Part shown: positions 17,683-26,855 of the stretch, piece after piece
How the letters are laid out: every line of letters starts with the position of its first letter
Position numbering within the stretch: position 1 is the first letter of the stretch
NCBI RefSeq assembly: GCF_016597725.1
Contig: NZ_VCGY01000003.1
Location: 62,001 to 126,000, forward strand
Direction: 5' to 3'
Length of the DNA: 64,000 bases
Origin: Marinobacter sp. 1-4A
GTDB lineage: Bacteria; Pseudomonadota; Gammaproteobacteria; Pseudomonadales; Oleiphilaceae
Notes under the pieces: generated by a model
Databases searched by the model: none
What the model saw: the letters and a program-made list of their open reading frames with translations, nothing else
What the model was told of the DNA's origin: nothing
Made by a program: the position numbers and the translations under genes

Positions 17683-19694
17683 TTATTGCGGAAGTGTCGC
17701 AACCCACTGCTGATTGCTACCGCCATGGTGCTGCCACATCACCAACGCCTGGCCTGCTGCATCCATAGCGTAATGGCTGTTTTGCTTTAGCCGGAAGGAT
17801 TTGTCGGCATGCTGCTCGAACTGCTGAGCCGCACTGGAACTACAGGCGGCGAGCACAAGCGGTGTGTTGTTGGTAGTCTGAGCCGAACTGGCCACACACA
17901 AGCTGGGATCAAGTCCGGAGCGCAACACGCCCAACGTGGGCTGCCATTGCCACAACTGAGCGTCGGCCCCTGAGCAGTTAGCAAGGCTCAGTTGGGCACC
18001 GGCACCGCTCGCAGTCAGGCACAAACCAGACTTGGCGCTCCTGTACTCCGCCCAGCGACCGCTTGCGGAATCCATGCGCAACTCCCATTGTTGATTCGCG
18101 TTACCATGGGACTCCCAAAACCCTACCCAGCCGCTGCCATAGGCGTCCAATGAATGGCTATCGCTGCCCGCACTGGTTATCCGCTGCCCGGAGTACTGCC
18201 AGCTCTGCTGTGAACTGCCGTTACACGCCTGAAGATTGGGATAGCCGTTGTTCCAAGGCGTACCGTTGTTATCCAGACAGAATGCATTATCACCTTCCTG
18301 ATTGGAGATTGTTCCCTCAACCGGGTCGAACAGCCACCGCTGATCCCGAGCCAGGGGCTGGCAGGCGTAATGATCCACCCAGGCTCCACTGGTTACGCCA
18401 TCGTCGTTCCCCGGAATATCCATGCAGGTGTTGGTGCCACGGTTAAAGGCAGTGACGTAGTTTGGTAACGGATTCACAAACTGGCGATTCGTGTTGCCGC
18501 GAGCCCGTTCCCACATCTGCAGATAGGCTTCTGCGGAGTTCATAACAGACTCGTATACACGGCTGGGCGCGCGCTCACGAATATCCTGAATGTGATCAGC
18601 AACCAGACCGTAATGTGCCATGCCATCGGAGTTGAGATCGAAACTACGATTGCCGGTAACCTGCTTGTCTACCGTAAAACCAAACTCCGTAGTGAACGGA
18701 TACTCAAGTGGCGATACTCCAACGCTTGCGCGGGGGCCGGGCTGGTTGCCGATTCCGCTCATGTCGGTAGAGAAGGTGACACCCGGCAGATAATCCGTGG
18801 CCTCAACCTTGTCCAGAAATCCGGAAATCGCACCGCCAATCGTGTCCGCATCGCTGTTATAGGGCGCTAAAATGCCGCCAAGCTCAGCAATTCGAACCGC
18901 ATTCGGGTGCACGGTCCCGTTCGCGCCCGCGTGCATATGGCTGTGACCGGATATCAACCCGGAGTATTGTCGTGCTTCGGCAATATCGAGCACGGCTTCG
19001 TGGCTGTGCTGGGACATATGATCCACCTCAATGACCATGCCCATATCCATCAGCCGATTCACCAAATAGATACCAAGATCGGTCAACCCACGGTTGTTGC
19101 ATTGGTCGGTGGTCTCATCGTAGTTGGTAGAACCCGTAACCCCCAGCAAGCCTTCAAGTCCGAACAGACCAAGGTCGTTGATCATCATCTGACCTTCGGT
19201 CTCCTCACTACAGGCACTGGTGGAGAAATACCGGCCGGTCGACAGATTATTGCCCACGTTGATCAACCCGCCTTCAATTCTGGCGCCACCAAACTGGTTA
19301 TCAAACCGGTGAATGGGGTAGATCACACGAACGCCCAAATCGTGATATTTCTGCAGCTGAGCATCCACATAGGCCTGCATTTCGTGCAAACGGAGAATCT
19401 GAAGGTCAATACTCTCCATGGTATTGCAGCTGTTGGTACCGCCCCAGCTCTGTGGCAAGAGGGTGGATTGCAGATTACAAAGCACCTCGTTCTCTACAAG
19501 ATGGGTCACCATCATGCGCTGTCCGCCCAGAAAGGCCCGCTCAATCCAGCGGTAATAGTAACCGGTGTGGGACAAACTCTGGTGATTGGGCCAGAAAGTG
19601 AACCTTCTTCAAATGCACGGGCTTCAGAGGCATGGGCTGTTGAAACAAGCAAGGTGGCGGCCCCGAAGAGCGCCAAGATGAATCGAGCCCTAAT
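17683..19694 (-). pseudogene. Secreted M19-type metallohydrolase with ricin-B lectin domains, broken near the N-terminus
   Basis: The long frame (19575 to 17683, 630 aa) starts inside an M19 dipeptidase-like domain (WIERAFLGGQRMMV, EVDHMSQH, ISGHSHMHAG) and ends with two ricin-type beta-trefoils marked by repeated Q-x-W (DQRW, QQSW, NQQW, AQLW, NQQW). Upstream, in another frame, lies a good signal peptide (RFILALFGAATLLVSTAHA, about 19682-19626) preceded by AAAAGGACAGG and an ATT where ATG is expected. The two parts are out of frame near 19600, and the region that should carry the first metal motif (HxD/HxH of M19) plus tens of residues is absent. The gene therefore looks inactivated by deletion plus frameshift. 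The remaining His motifs are intact, suggesting a recent event. An internal start would give a cytoplasmic, metal-deficient protein. Confidence 0.75.
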
Positions 19695-19873
19695 CCTGTC
19701 CTTTTATTGTGTTTGTCGGATTGACCGGGTGGATCCGTCACAAACAATAGGAGCAGGGCTTAGCTGACGCCACAGCAACAGCTTTGCATATCATGAAAGG
19801 ACTGTGCAGTTTCTTGAAAGCATGTCAGGAGGGGCCAATCCGGGCGCGCAGAACCCATCACGCCCCACGTTGA

Positions 19874-20455
19874 TTAAAGCCCAGCGCCTAAAGACAGAAG
19901 CTCGGTACACGGCGACTCTGTCGGATAAGGAATTCTCGCCTCATCCACAACGCGAACCAACCTGCTCTGGAGTTTATGATTCGCCTCGATGCGATCCCAG
20001 GTGTCGAAGAAAGCACTCTTCTGCCATGCCTGCCCCCTGTGCAATGCCTGCATTTCACGCTTACACGCATTTGCTAACAATAACCGCTCTAATACAAACC
20101 GGGCGTTGTCGGGCGTTACCTGAAAATCAGGTTTTGCTGTCGCTATCAACTCAGCATAAACCTTACCCGCCGCAAGGGCGTATGGCTTCACCGCCAAGGG
20201 CAAGCTGCTGGAAGCAATGGCTTTCTCGTAATCATCACGAACACCGTTTTGGTTGCGATCAGCACCCCACAGCGCATCCATTCGCTCCGGATCGTCATAA
20301 TAGCTTAGCGCTGGTGCCCGCGAACGGTTGCTGGTTGCAGGCTTAGCAGCTGAGCTGATTTCTTCGGATTGCGGCTGGTTTGGTGAAGCTGAGTGTGCGA
20401 GAGGGGATAGCCACAAAGCGCCGATCCAAACAAGAGTGATCAAGGTGTGTTTCAT
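19874..20455 (-). CDS. Exported protein of unknown function with calcium-loop-like motif
   Basis: 193 aa. A signal peptide (MKHTLITLVWIGALWLSPLAHS) is followed by a Ser/Ala/Pro-rich spacer (about 24-48). The segment DRNQNGVRDDYE (about 66-77) looks like a calcium-binding DxNxNGxxDxxE loop of EF-hand or thrombospondin-3 type. The rest is helical with two cysteines (CKRE and SPCTE) that could form a disulfide. Not recognised as a named family. Same strand as the next two genes, with gaps of about 100 and 50 bases, so a shared transcript is possible. Confidence 0.65.
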   Translation of the reverse strand: MKHTLITLVWIGALWLSPLAHSASPNQPQSEEISSAAKPATSNRSRAPALSYYDDPERMDALWGADRNQNGVRDDYEKAIASSSLPLAVKPYALAAGKVYAELIATAKPDFQVTPDNARFVLERLLLANACKREMQALHRGQAWQKSAFFDTWDRIEANHKLQSRLVRVVDEARIPYPTESPCTELLSLGAGL

Positions 20456-20559
20456 GGGACAAGCTTTTTTTCCATAACGTCACTGCGCCAACAGCATTGC
20501 GTACTATGAGGAAGTGCGATTTTTATTTGGTTATTTGTGGCTCTATAAAAGCCAGCTGG

Positions 20560-21120
20560 CTACTTTTTCAAGCGAAGCACTTTACTAAGTGGCAAGTAAT
20601 TCTGTGCGACGATATCAACATCATCAGGATTCACACACCTCTCTTGGCACATTTTTTCAAACGCCTCAGATAAGCGCTTTTGTTTTTCTTCAGGCTTGCT
20701 GGGATCGTCAAGATAGCGGAAAAGGTTGTTGATTTTTTCCGGGTTTTCTTGCCCTAAGCCGGAAAACTGCTCAACCATCTGAGCACTCATGGCAACGGAA
20801 AAAAACCGATCTGCCACTTTCGCGTAGTGCTGAAAATCTTCATAGCCTATTTTTTGGCTAACGCCATCAAGCAACAGGTTATCGGGCTTGTCCTCCATCA
20901 TGTCTGCCATGGTGGTATAGGGGCGCATCTTCATCAGAGATGCCTGAAACCGCTTCTTTTCTTGCTTGCTCAGCCGCTGGTCCACGGAGGCAATAACAGT
21001 AAAAACAGCCGGTGTTTTGGCGATAAACCGGTCTACATCACTTTGTTGCAGGCTATCGGCAAACACTGGCAGCGACCATGCGGCCATAGCCAATATCAGT
21101 ACTCTCGAGATGTTCTTCAT
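20560..21120 (-). CDS. Exported protein of unknown function
   Basis: 186 aa. A signal peptide (MKNISRVLILAMAAWSLPVFA) precedes a mainly helical, charged domain with two cysteines (CQERC near residue 160). No named family recognised. It starts 49 bases after the Imm49-like gene ends. Periplasmic location is inferred from the signal peptide only. Confidence 0.7.
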   Translation of the reverse strand: MKNISRVLILAMAAWSLPVFADSLQQSDVDRFIAKTPAVFTVIASVDQRLSKQEKKRFQASLMKMRPYTTMADMMEDKPDNLLLDGVSQKIGYEDFQHYAKVADRFFSVAMSAQMVEQFSGLGQENPEKINNLFRYLDDPSKPEEKQKRLSEAFEKMCQERCVNPDDVDIVAQNYLPLSKVLRLKK

Positions 21121-21168
21121 ATATGTTTCCTAATCGTTTGTTTTTAATACGGCGCGCAGCAAAGAGAC

Positions 21169-22413
21169 CTAACCCACCCGGCTTAAATACTCGCCTTTAA
21201 GCCGAGCAACGGCTTCCTCATTGAATTCGTTATGCACCATCACGACGCTCCAGAGATCGATATCGCCATGCAGCACAATAAGCGCAATGGCTCGTATCAT
21301 CAGGGTGGGCGATTCCAAAGCCTGTTCATAAAGCCCTTTCACCGCTGGGTCGCCTCGGCGGTCTTGCAGCATGTAGGCCAATGCATCGCGCACTGTCCAG
21401 TCGTCGGATGTTTCGAAGGCGTGGATCAAATCCGGTAGCCACTCGCTGTGGTCTATCTCGCGGTAGGCTTCCAGCTCGTCGTAGTCGTCCCGTAGTACTG
21501 CTTGTTTGACCTGCACGGGGGTGTTTTTGAACACCGCTGTGCCGCTGGGCGCGGGCTTGACCTCGGTTAGTGCTTTGAACCGATCGGCGGTTACGACCCA
21601 GTCTGGGATGTATTCATTTTCAACCCGAACCCGGTAGCCTTTGTGGTCGTAGGCCATGACGGCAAGAGCCGTGAGGGGCACAGATACCAGCCCGTCTTCT
21701 GCTGTCTCTGATACCTTAACCCAGTATTCCTGATGCAGGCGCAGGGCTTCTTCCATGTGTTCATTGAAGGCATCCTCCTGATCTCCAGCGAAGATGGTTC
21801 GAATAATGGAATCAATGGGCAGCAGGATACGGCTCACATAGAAAAACCGGCTATCGTGAAGCTCGTCGGGGTCAAAAGCTGCTTTTGAATCCAGCAGCAA
21901 CCGGGCTAGATTCGCTTCGGGGTTGTAGACGCCTTTGAGCAAAGCGGCGAGCGCCAGTTCGTACTTTGTAGCGGGCGCTTTCTCAGCCTGCAGTAACATG
22001 TCCTCACCCACCTGATTGAGAACCTCCAGCGCTTCACCACTGCGCGTCATCACCCCAAAACAAAACACCTTCAACCAGACACCAATATCCGTATTGTTTG
22101 CCGTATATTTGCCGGTTATGGGCAACTGCCGATCCTCAAAGCGCAGCTGCAATTCCTTGCCATCGTTCAACACCGACCGAAAGTGGCCGGTTCCCAGTTG
22201 CTCGGCTAGACACAGGGCGTGCCAAGCCAGATCGGAGCCGGGATGGACCGAAGCTTCTGTGGCAAAAAACTCGCGACAGGAGTTGAAAAAGGTGGGTAAA
22301 GCAGAGCGAGGGGTTTGCTGAATAACAGCTGGAGCTCTCACCAGCATTTTTTTATACCTTTCGAGACAATACTCATAGGAAGCGATATTTGGCGTGTGGT
22401 GGCGCTTAATCAT
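21169..22413 (-). CDS. Imm49-family-like protein (putative immunity protein)
   Basis: 414 aa, cytoplasmic (no signal). The stretch from about 50 to 290 fits the Imm49 family: AWHALCLAEQLGTGHF, the RQLPITGKYTANNTDIGVWL segment, RLHQEYW-type motif (LRLHQEYWVKVS) and the VSVPLTALAVMAYDHKG plus ENEYIPDWVV pair. The last 100 residues look like HEAT-type helical repeats (WTVRDALAYMLQDRRGDP). Imm49 proteins are found beside polymorphic toxins, but no toxin, VgrG, Hcp or Rhs gene is in the window, so it is either an orphan immunity gene or has another role. The assignment is by eye and needs a profile search. Confidence 0.6.
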   Translation of the reverse strand: MIKRHHTPNIASYEYCLERYKKMLVRAPAVIQQTPRSALPTFFNSCREFFATEASVHPGSDLAWHALCLAEQLGTGHFRSVLNDGKELQLRFEDRQLPITGKYTANNTDIGVWLKVFCFGVMTRSGEALEVLNQVGEDMLLQAEKAPATKYELALAALLKGVYNPEANLARLLLDSKAAFDPDELHDSRFFYVSRILLPIDSIIRTIFAGDQEDAFNEHMEEALRLHQEYWVKVSETAEDGLVSVPLTALAVMAYDHKGYRVRVENEYIPDWVVTADRFKALTEVKPAPSGTAVFKNTPVQVKQAVLRDDYDELEAYREIDHSEWLPDLIHAFETSDDWTVRDALAYMLQDRRGDPAVKGLYEQALESPTLMIRAIALIVLHGDIDLWSVVMVHNEFNEEAVARLKGEYLSRVG

Positions 22414-22778
22414 ACTGCGTTCTCCGTATCACTCGTGTTGGTCACCAGAATATAGAACGGCCATACGCATCCTTGGCTAGGCGCCAGCGTCAACTTTCAA
22501 AAGAGGACGCGGATCTTATCTTTTGCGGGGTGATGCGAATGTAAGCAGGTTCGTAGGGTGGTGTAGGAGATTGGCTATTGCAGGCGTTCTTTACATTTAG
22601 GGGCCTGCTCTTCACTAAGCAATCCCATCGCAGGCATTCACTGGGCAAAAAGAAGAGACCTCTATTTTCTCAAACATCAAAGCTATAACATTATCGCTTC
22701 AACAAACCGTGCGATCTGCAACACCCAGGTAGCAGGCAAGCTACTTGATGCAATGCACCTTTAGATTAAGGATAAACT
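22414..22778. other. Intergenic stretch before the DUF805 gene
   Basis: About 365 bases with AT-rich composition near its right end, compatible with a promoter for the DUF805 gene. No gene, repeat or terminator of note was seen. Confidence 0.4.
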
Positions 22779-23120
22779 ATGGAACATTTCACGGCAGCGT
22801 TCAGCAACTTCGCCAACTTCAGCGGTCGTGCAACACGCACGCAATTCTGGATATTCATGCTGATCTACTTTTTGATCATCGTTGGCCTGACCATCCTTGA
22901 AGTGATAATCGGATTACCAACCATCCTATCTTCAGTGTTTTCGCTGATAATGCTTGTGCCCAGTCTTTCCTACGGTGCCCGCCGCCTCCACGACATGGGT
23001 CGCTCTGGCTGGTGGCAGCTGCTCCTCTTTATACCTGTTCTTGGCTTCATCATACTATTGGTAATGTTTTGCATGCCTACCAAGCCCGAATCTATTGAGG
23101 CGTATCCGCCCCAAAAATAA
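22779..23120 (+). CDS. DUF805 family inner-membrane protein
   Basis: 113 aa. The family pattern is clear: an N-terminal FSGRATRTQFW, two to three membrane segments (about 24-46, 50-66, 83-102), and RRLHDMGRSGWWQLL between them, then MFCMPT at the end. Function is unknown (E. coli YhaH/YhaI family). AAGGAT lies 5 bases upstream of the ATG. It is a single gene ending in a strong hairpin. Confidence 0.9.
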   Translation: MEHFTAAFSNFANFSGRATRTQFWIFMLIYFLIIVGLTILEVIIGLPTILSSVFSLIMLVPSLSYGARRLHDMGRSGWWQLLLFIPVLGFIILLVMFCMPTKPESIEAYPPQK

Positions 23121-23149
23121 GCCCTAACCAATCCGTGAGTGTGGCGCAG

Positions 23150-23187
23150 GCGTGCTTTGGGGGCTCTCCACCTCCCCAAAGGCACGC
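23150..23187 (+). terminator. Hairpin downstream of DUF805 gene
   Basis: GCGTGCTTTGGGG (23150-23162) pairs with CCCCAAAGGCACGC (23174-23187) with one bulged G. No T tract follows, so termination strength is uncertain. Confidence 0.5.
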
Positions 23188-23278
23188 AGGCACCTGTATA
23201 AAAAAAGAAAAAGGCCTCATAGACATTCGTCTAACTAATAGACAAATGTATTTGAATTGTCATGAAATGGTAACTATC

Positions 23279-23306
23279 TTGACTGCGAGTCCTACAAAAA
23301 TAATTG
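23279..23306 (+). promoter_or_regulatory. Candidate sigma-70 promoter of the porin gene
   Basis: TTGACT (23279-23284), a 16-base spacer and TAATTG (23301-23306) lie 24 bases upstream of the ATG. The -10 is imperfect. Confidence 0.35.
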
Positions 23307-23329
23307 TCTAATGTGTGGAGACAACAATA

Positions 23330-24460
23330 ATGCAAAGCAACAAATTGAGAATGGCCATTCGTGCGACGGCAGCTGTAGTTGTGGCTGGTATGGCTGGTCA
23401 GGCTGGCGCTGTAAGCTTTAACGCTGGCGGTTGGGATAGCAGCGTATACGGTTATGCGAGCCTTAAAGCGAGCTACGATATCGATGAGAATGCTGCATCT
23501 TCTACCCGGTCATTCAACTACTCTGGAATCAATGTAGGTGCCGCTGAAGACAATGAGGCCACCGGCTATTTCGGCGCTGACGCTTTTCAAAGCCGTATTG
23601 GTTTTAAAACAACCAGCCCTGAAGGCGTTACCTTCAACGTAGAAGGTGACTTCCGCGGCGGCGGAGGCGGCAGCTTGCGTTTACGCCATGCCTACGGTTC
23701 ATACAACGGCATTTTGGCCGGTCAGACTTGGTCCAACTTCACCAGTTTTGTAGGCAGCACTTCAACGCTGGACTTCGATTCTCTTCCAGGTTTAGCTGGC
23801 TACCAGTCCCGTACCCCGCAGTTGCGCTACACGACTGGGGCTTTGTCCATCTCTGCAGAGCAACCCCAGAACTCTATTGAAGGCGCTGGCGCGGCCGCTA
23901 AAGATGGCATGCCTGCCCTAACAGCCCGTTTTGAAGATAGCTCTGGTGGTCTTTCCTATTCTGCTGCTGTTTTGGCACAGCAACTGGGTTATGACACAGG
24001 CACTTCTGACGAAAGCGCTTTTGGTTTCGCAACCTTCGTAGCTGCTAAAATCGCGCTGTCAGATATGATCTCGATTCAAGGCACTTTAAGCTTCACTGAG
24101 GGCGCAAGCAGCTACCTTTACCGTGCAGGCGTAGCCAGTGCATACGTTGCTCCTAATGGCGACGTAGAAACCATTTCTGGATACGGCGGCAGCATTGGCG
24201 CTGGCTTCAATCTTGGCAATGGTCGTAGCATGAACCTTGGCGTTGGCATGACCGAAGTCGATCTGGATGATGGCGTTGCTGACGGCGTAATTGCTGCTAG
24301 CACAACCCAGTCAGTCGCTGCAGTAATGGCGAACTACAAGTGGACGCCAGTCAAGAACGTAATGATGGGTGTCGAGTACCAGTATGGTATGCGCGAAGTT
24401 CAGAGTGGTGACGACGGTGACGCGAACCGCCTGCTGTTCGCAGCCCAGTACAACTTCTAA
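23330..24460 (+). CDS. Outer-membrane porin (DcaP-like)
   Basis: 376 aa from the ATG at 23330, with GGAG 9 bases upstream; the open frame can extend to a GTG five codons earlier. A signal peptide (AIRATAAVVVAGMAGQAGA) is followed by strands of alternating polarity ending in aromatic Phe (AAQYNF), the usual terminus of outer-membrane barrels. The segment LRLRHAYGSYNGILAGQTWS matches DcaP-type porins, which take up dicarboxylates and similar organic acids. This would fit the acid catabolism genes to its right, but substrate specificity is inferred. A strong terminator follows. Confidence 0.88.
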   Translation: MQSNKLRMAIRATAAVVVAGMAGQAGAVSFNAGGWDSSVYGYASLKASYDIDENAASSTRSFNYSGINVGAAEDNEATGYFGADAFQSRIGFKTTSPEGVTFNVEGDFRGGGGGSLRLRHAYGSYNGILAGQTWSNFTSFVGSTSTLDFDSLPGLAGYQSRTPQLRYTTGALSISAEQPQNSIEGAGAAAKDGMPALTARFEDSSGGLSYSAAVLAQQLGYDTGTSDESAFGFATFVAAKIALSDMISIQGTLSFTEGASSYLYRAGVASAYVAPNGDVETISGYGGSIGAGFNLGNGRSMNLGVGMTEVDLDDGVADGVIAASTTQSVAAVMANYKWTPVKNVMMGVEYQYGMREVQSGDDGDANRLLFAAQYNF

Positions 24461-24484
24461 AACGTACTGTTAAGAAAGTAACCA

Positions 24485-24515
24485 TACGCCCCGGATCTCC
24501 CGGGGCGTATTTTTT
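24485..24515 (+). terminator. Rho-independent terminator of the porin gene
   Basis: TACGCCCCGG (24485-24494) pairs with CCGGGGCGTA (24500-24509), followed by six T residues (24510-24515). Confidence 0.92.
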
Positions 24516-24567
24516 GGCTCTGTTTTATCTTACCTGTGGTGCAGAGGAGCCTTGCTTTCCGGAGGCG

Positions 24568-25548
24568 TTAGCCGCCCAAAAACCCTGTTAGGCGCTCACG
24601 AACAATCGACTCGGCCTCCTGCATGATGCGTTGGATCAGTTCATCGCACGTAGGGATGTCATGAATCAGCCCTGCCACCATACCGCAGCTCCAAGCAGCC
24701 TCATCCATTTTACCTTCCTGCAGCACAAGGCGGCCTTTGGCGCCGGTGACCAGATGACGAATGTCATCGATGGTGACAGTTTTTCCTTTTTCTTTTTCAA
24801 TGCGGATGATTTCTTCTACAGCAGCATTTTTCAGAACCCTTTCTGTATTGCGCAGGTTGCGCATGATCAGTCGAGTCTGCAGCTCATCCGCTTCGACAAT
24901 CGCCTGTTTGACGTTGTCGTGAATCGGCGCATCTTTGGTGGCCAGGAAACGGGTGCCCATATTCATACCTTCTGCACCCAACGCCATGGCTGCCACCAAA
25001 CTTCTGCCATCGGCCATGCCTCCAGAAGCGACGAACGGAACCTTCAGCTCGTCAGCCGCTCGCGGTAGCAGAATAAAGTTCGGTATATCGTCTTCGCCGG
25101 GGTGACCGCCGCATTCAAAACCATCAACACTGACAGCATCGCAGCCAATCTTTTCCGCTTTCAGGGCATGGCGTACAGAGGTGCATTTGTGAATCACCTT
25201 GATACCGGCAGCCTTGAGCTGGGGCATATACTTTTCAGGGCTACGGCCCGCGGTTTCAACGGCCTTTACTCCGCCATCAATAATCGCGTCGATATATTCG
25301 GGGTAAGGCGGTGCACTGAACGAGGGTAAAAAAGTAAGGTTCACGCCGAAAGGCTTGTCGGTCATTTCGTGGCAGCGGGCAATCTCTCGCGCAAGATCCT
25401 CAGGCGTAGGCTGGGTAAGCCCGGTGATAATGCCCAAGCCGCCAGCGTTGGACACGGCGGATGCCAGCTCGGCATAACCAACGTGGTGCATACCCCCTTG
25501 AATGATCGGGTGGCGTATGCCAAACATTTCAGTAATTCGGGTTTTCAT
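24568..25548 (-). CDS. FMN-dependent NADH:quinone reductase / nitronate monooxygenase family
   Basis: 326 aa TIM-barrel flavoprotein. It closely follows the P. aeruginosa PA1024 type (now called NADH:quinone reductase): HPIIQGGMHHVG, ITGLTQPTPEDLAREI, PFGVNLTFLPS, HKCTSVRHALKAEKIG, DGFECGGHPGEDD, ASGGMADGRSL and MNMGTRFLAT with FMN phosphate contacts. True nitronate monooxygenases share the fold, so the exact reaction is uncertain. The start codon is one base past the end of the alcohol dehydrogenase gene, implying coupling; it could recycle NADH or quinone-type electron acceptors in this catabolic operon. Confidence 0.85.
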   Translation of the reverse strand: MKTRITEMFGIRHPIIQGGMHHVGYAELASAVSNAGGLGIITGLTQPTPEDLAREIARCHEMTDKPFGVNLTFLPSFSAPPYPEYIDAIIDGGVKAVETAGRSPEKYMPQLKAAGIKVIHKCTSVRHALKAEKIGCDAVSVDGFECGGHPGEDDIPNFILLPRAADELKVPFVASGGMADGRSLVAAMALGAEGMNMGTRFLATKDAPIHDNVKQAIVEADELQTRLIMRNLRNTERVLKNAAVEEIIRIEKEKGKTVTIDDIRHLVTGAKGRLVLQEGKMDEAAWSCGMVAGLIHDIPTCDELIQRIMQEAESIVRERLTGFLGG

Positions 25549-25549
25549 T

Positions 25550-26659
25550 TCAGGGCTCCATCACAATTACGCCGCGTGCATTCTTACCTGCCACCATGTC
25601 GTCAAATGCCTGAGCGGCCTCTTCAATGGGATAGGTGCGTGTAACCAGCTGATCCAGCCTCAGTTTACCGGCCTTGTACAAACCAATGATGCGCGGAAAA
25701 TCGTATTGCGGGCGGGCCGAACCCAGCCAGCTTCCTTTGAGGGTGCGTTCGTCTGCGGGTAAAGTCAGTGTGGTTATCGAGGTTTTGTCTTTCGGGTCAG
25801 AGACGCCTACAACAACAGCCGTGCCCCCTCGCCCCAAACTTTTATACGCCTGCTCGACAACTGTGCCTGCACCAACACACTCAAAGGCATAGTCCACGCC
25901 GCCAGTCAGCTTTTTAACAGCCTTCGCGGCATCCTCTACGTCGTTAATATTGACGGTATGGGTCGCGCCAAATTCTTTCGCCATTTCCAGCTTTTTTGAG
26001 CTGCTGTCCACGGCAACAATCATTTCTGCCCCAGCTGTGGCGCAACCCTGAATTGCATTAAGGCCGACGCCTCCAATTCCGAAGACTGCCGCACGGGAAC
26101 CTGGCTCTAGCTGAGCGGTATTGAATACAGCGCCGACACCGGTCATTACCGCACAACCCACCAACGCGGCATTTTGCATGGGCACGGTTTTGTCGATTTT
26201 TACGCAGTTATCCACGTGCATGGTGGCGTATTCCGCCATCACACCGCAGGCCCCGAATACGTTGAGTGGCTCGCCGTCGGCGTCTTTAGTTCTTACTGTG
26301 CCATCAGGCAATGTAAACATGGCTTTGCGGGCGTTCTCGCACAGCACTGGCCGACCACGCACGCACTGGCGGCACTTGCCACACATGGAGATAAAGGAAC
26401 TGACTACGTGGTCGCCTTCCTGAAACTCGGTTACACCTTCGCCTACTTCAATGACGACACCGGCAGCTTCGTGACCGAGCACAAGGGGTGGTGGGTACGG
26501 GATTTTGCCAGTGGTGGCGGACAAGTCGCTGTGGCATACGCCGCAGGCGGCGATTTTCAGGGTGATTTCACCACGCTTGGGGCCTTCAACAGTGATGGTT
26601 TCTACCTGAACGGGTTGGCCCCATTCGCGGCAGACTACAGCTTTGGCTTTTCTGTCCAT
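25550..26659 (-). CDS. Zinc-dependent alcohol dehydrogenase (class III-like MDR)
   Basis: 369 aa. Medium-chain dehydrogenase with catalytic zinc ligands in CGVCHSD and GHEAAGVV, four structural-zinc cysteines in MCGKCRQCVRGRPVLC, and the NAD-binding GIGGVGLNAIQG (about 196-207), followed by Asp for NAD(H) preference (VAVDSS). The close relatives oxidise alcohols or S-hydroxymethyl thiols. It lies after the thiolase and the palindrome at 26722-26789, and before the quinone reductase gene, so it may oxidise an alcohol intermediate of the pathway. Confidence 0.87.
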   Translation of the reverse strand: MDRKAKAVVCREWGQPVQVETITVEGPKRGEITLKIAACGVCHSDLSATTGKIPYPPPLVLGHEAAGVVIEVGEGVTEFQEGDHVVSSFISMCGKCRQCVRGRPVLCENARKAMFTLPDGTVRTKDADGEPLNVFGACGVMAEYATMHVDNCVKIDKTVPMQNAALVGCAVMTGVGAVFNTAQLEPGSRAAVFGIGGVGLNAIQGCATAGAEMIVAVDSSSKKLEMAKEFGATHTVNINDVEDAAKAVKKLTGGVDYAFECVGAGTVVEQAYKSLGRGGTAVVVGVSDPKDKTSITTLTLPADERTLKGSWLGSARPQYDFPRIIGLYKAGKLRLDQLVTRTYPIEEAAQAFDDMVAGKNARGVIVMEP

Positions 26660-26721
26660 GGTAAGTGCTTCCTGTTAGTCATCTGGAGGAGCTGAAACTT
26701 TGGTGGCTGGCCCGGAGGCGA

Positions 26722-26789
26722 GGTGCCTTTTCTTCTGGGAAAAACAACTCGCTGCGCTCAGACATCTTTTTCCCAGAAGAAAAGGCACC
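26722..26789. repeat. Long intergenic palindrome, family B
   Basis: Perfect 23-base arms (26722-26744 and 26767-26789) enclose a 22-base spacer containing CTCGCTGCGCTCAGACA. Outside these, a further 19 or so bases pair with several mismatches. It sits between the thiolase and alcohol dehydrogenase genes inside a likely operon, so it could shape mRNA decay or partial termination. Its spacer differs from the family A palindromes. Confidence 0.85.
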
Positions 26790-26855
26790 CCACCCCCGGA
26801 CCGAGTGAACACCTCAATTTGTTCTGCCTTTCCCGCCGCTGATCATTTTTATAGG

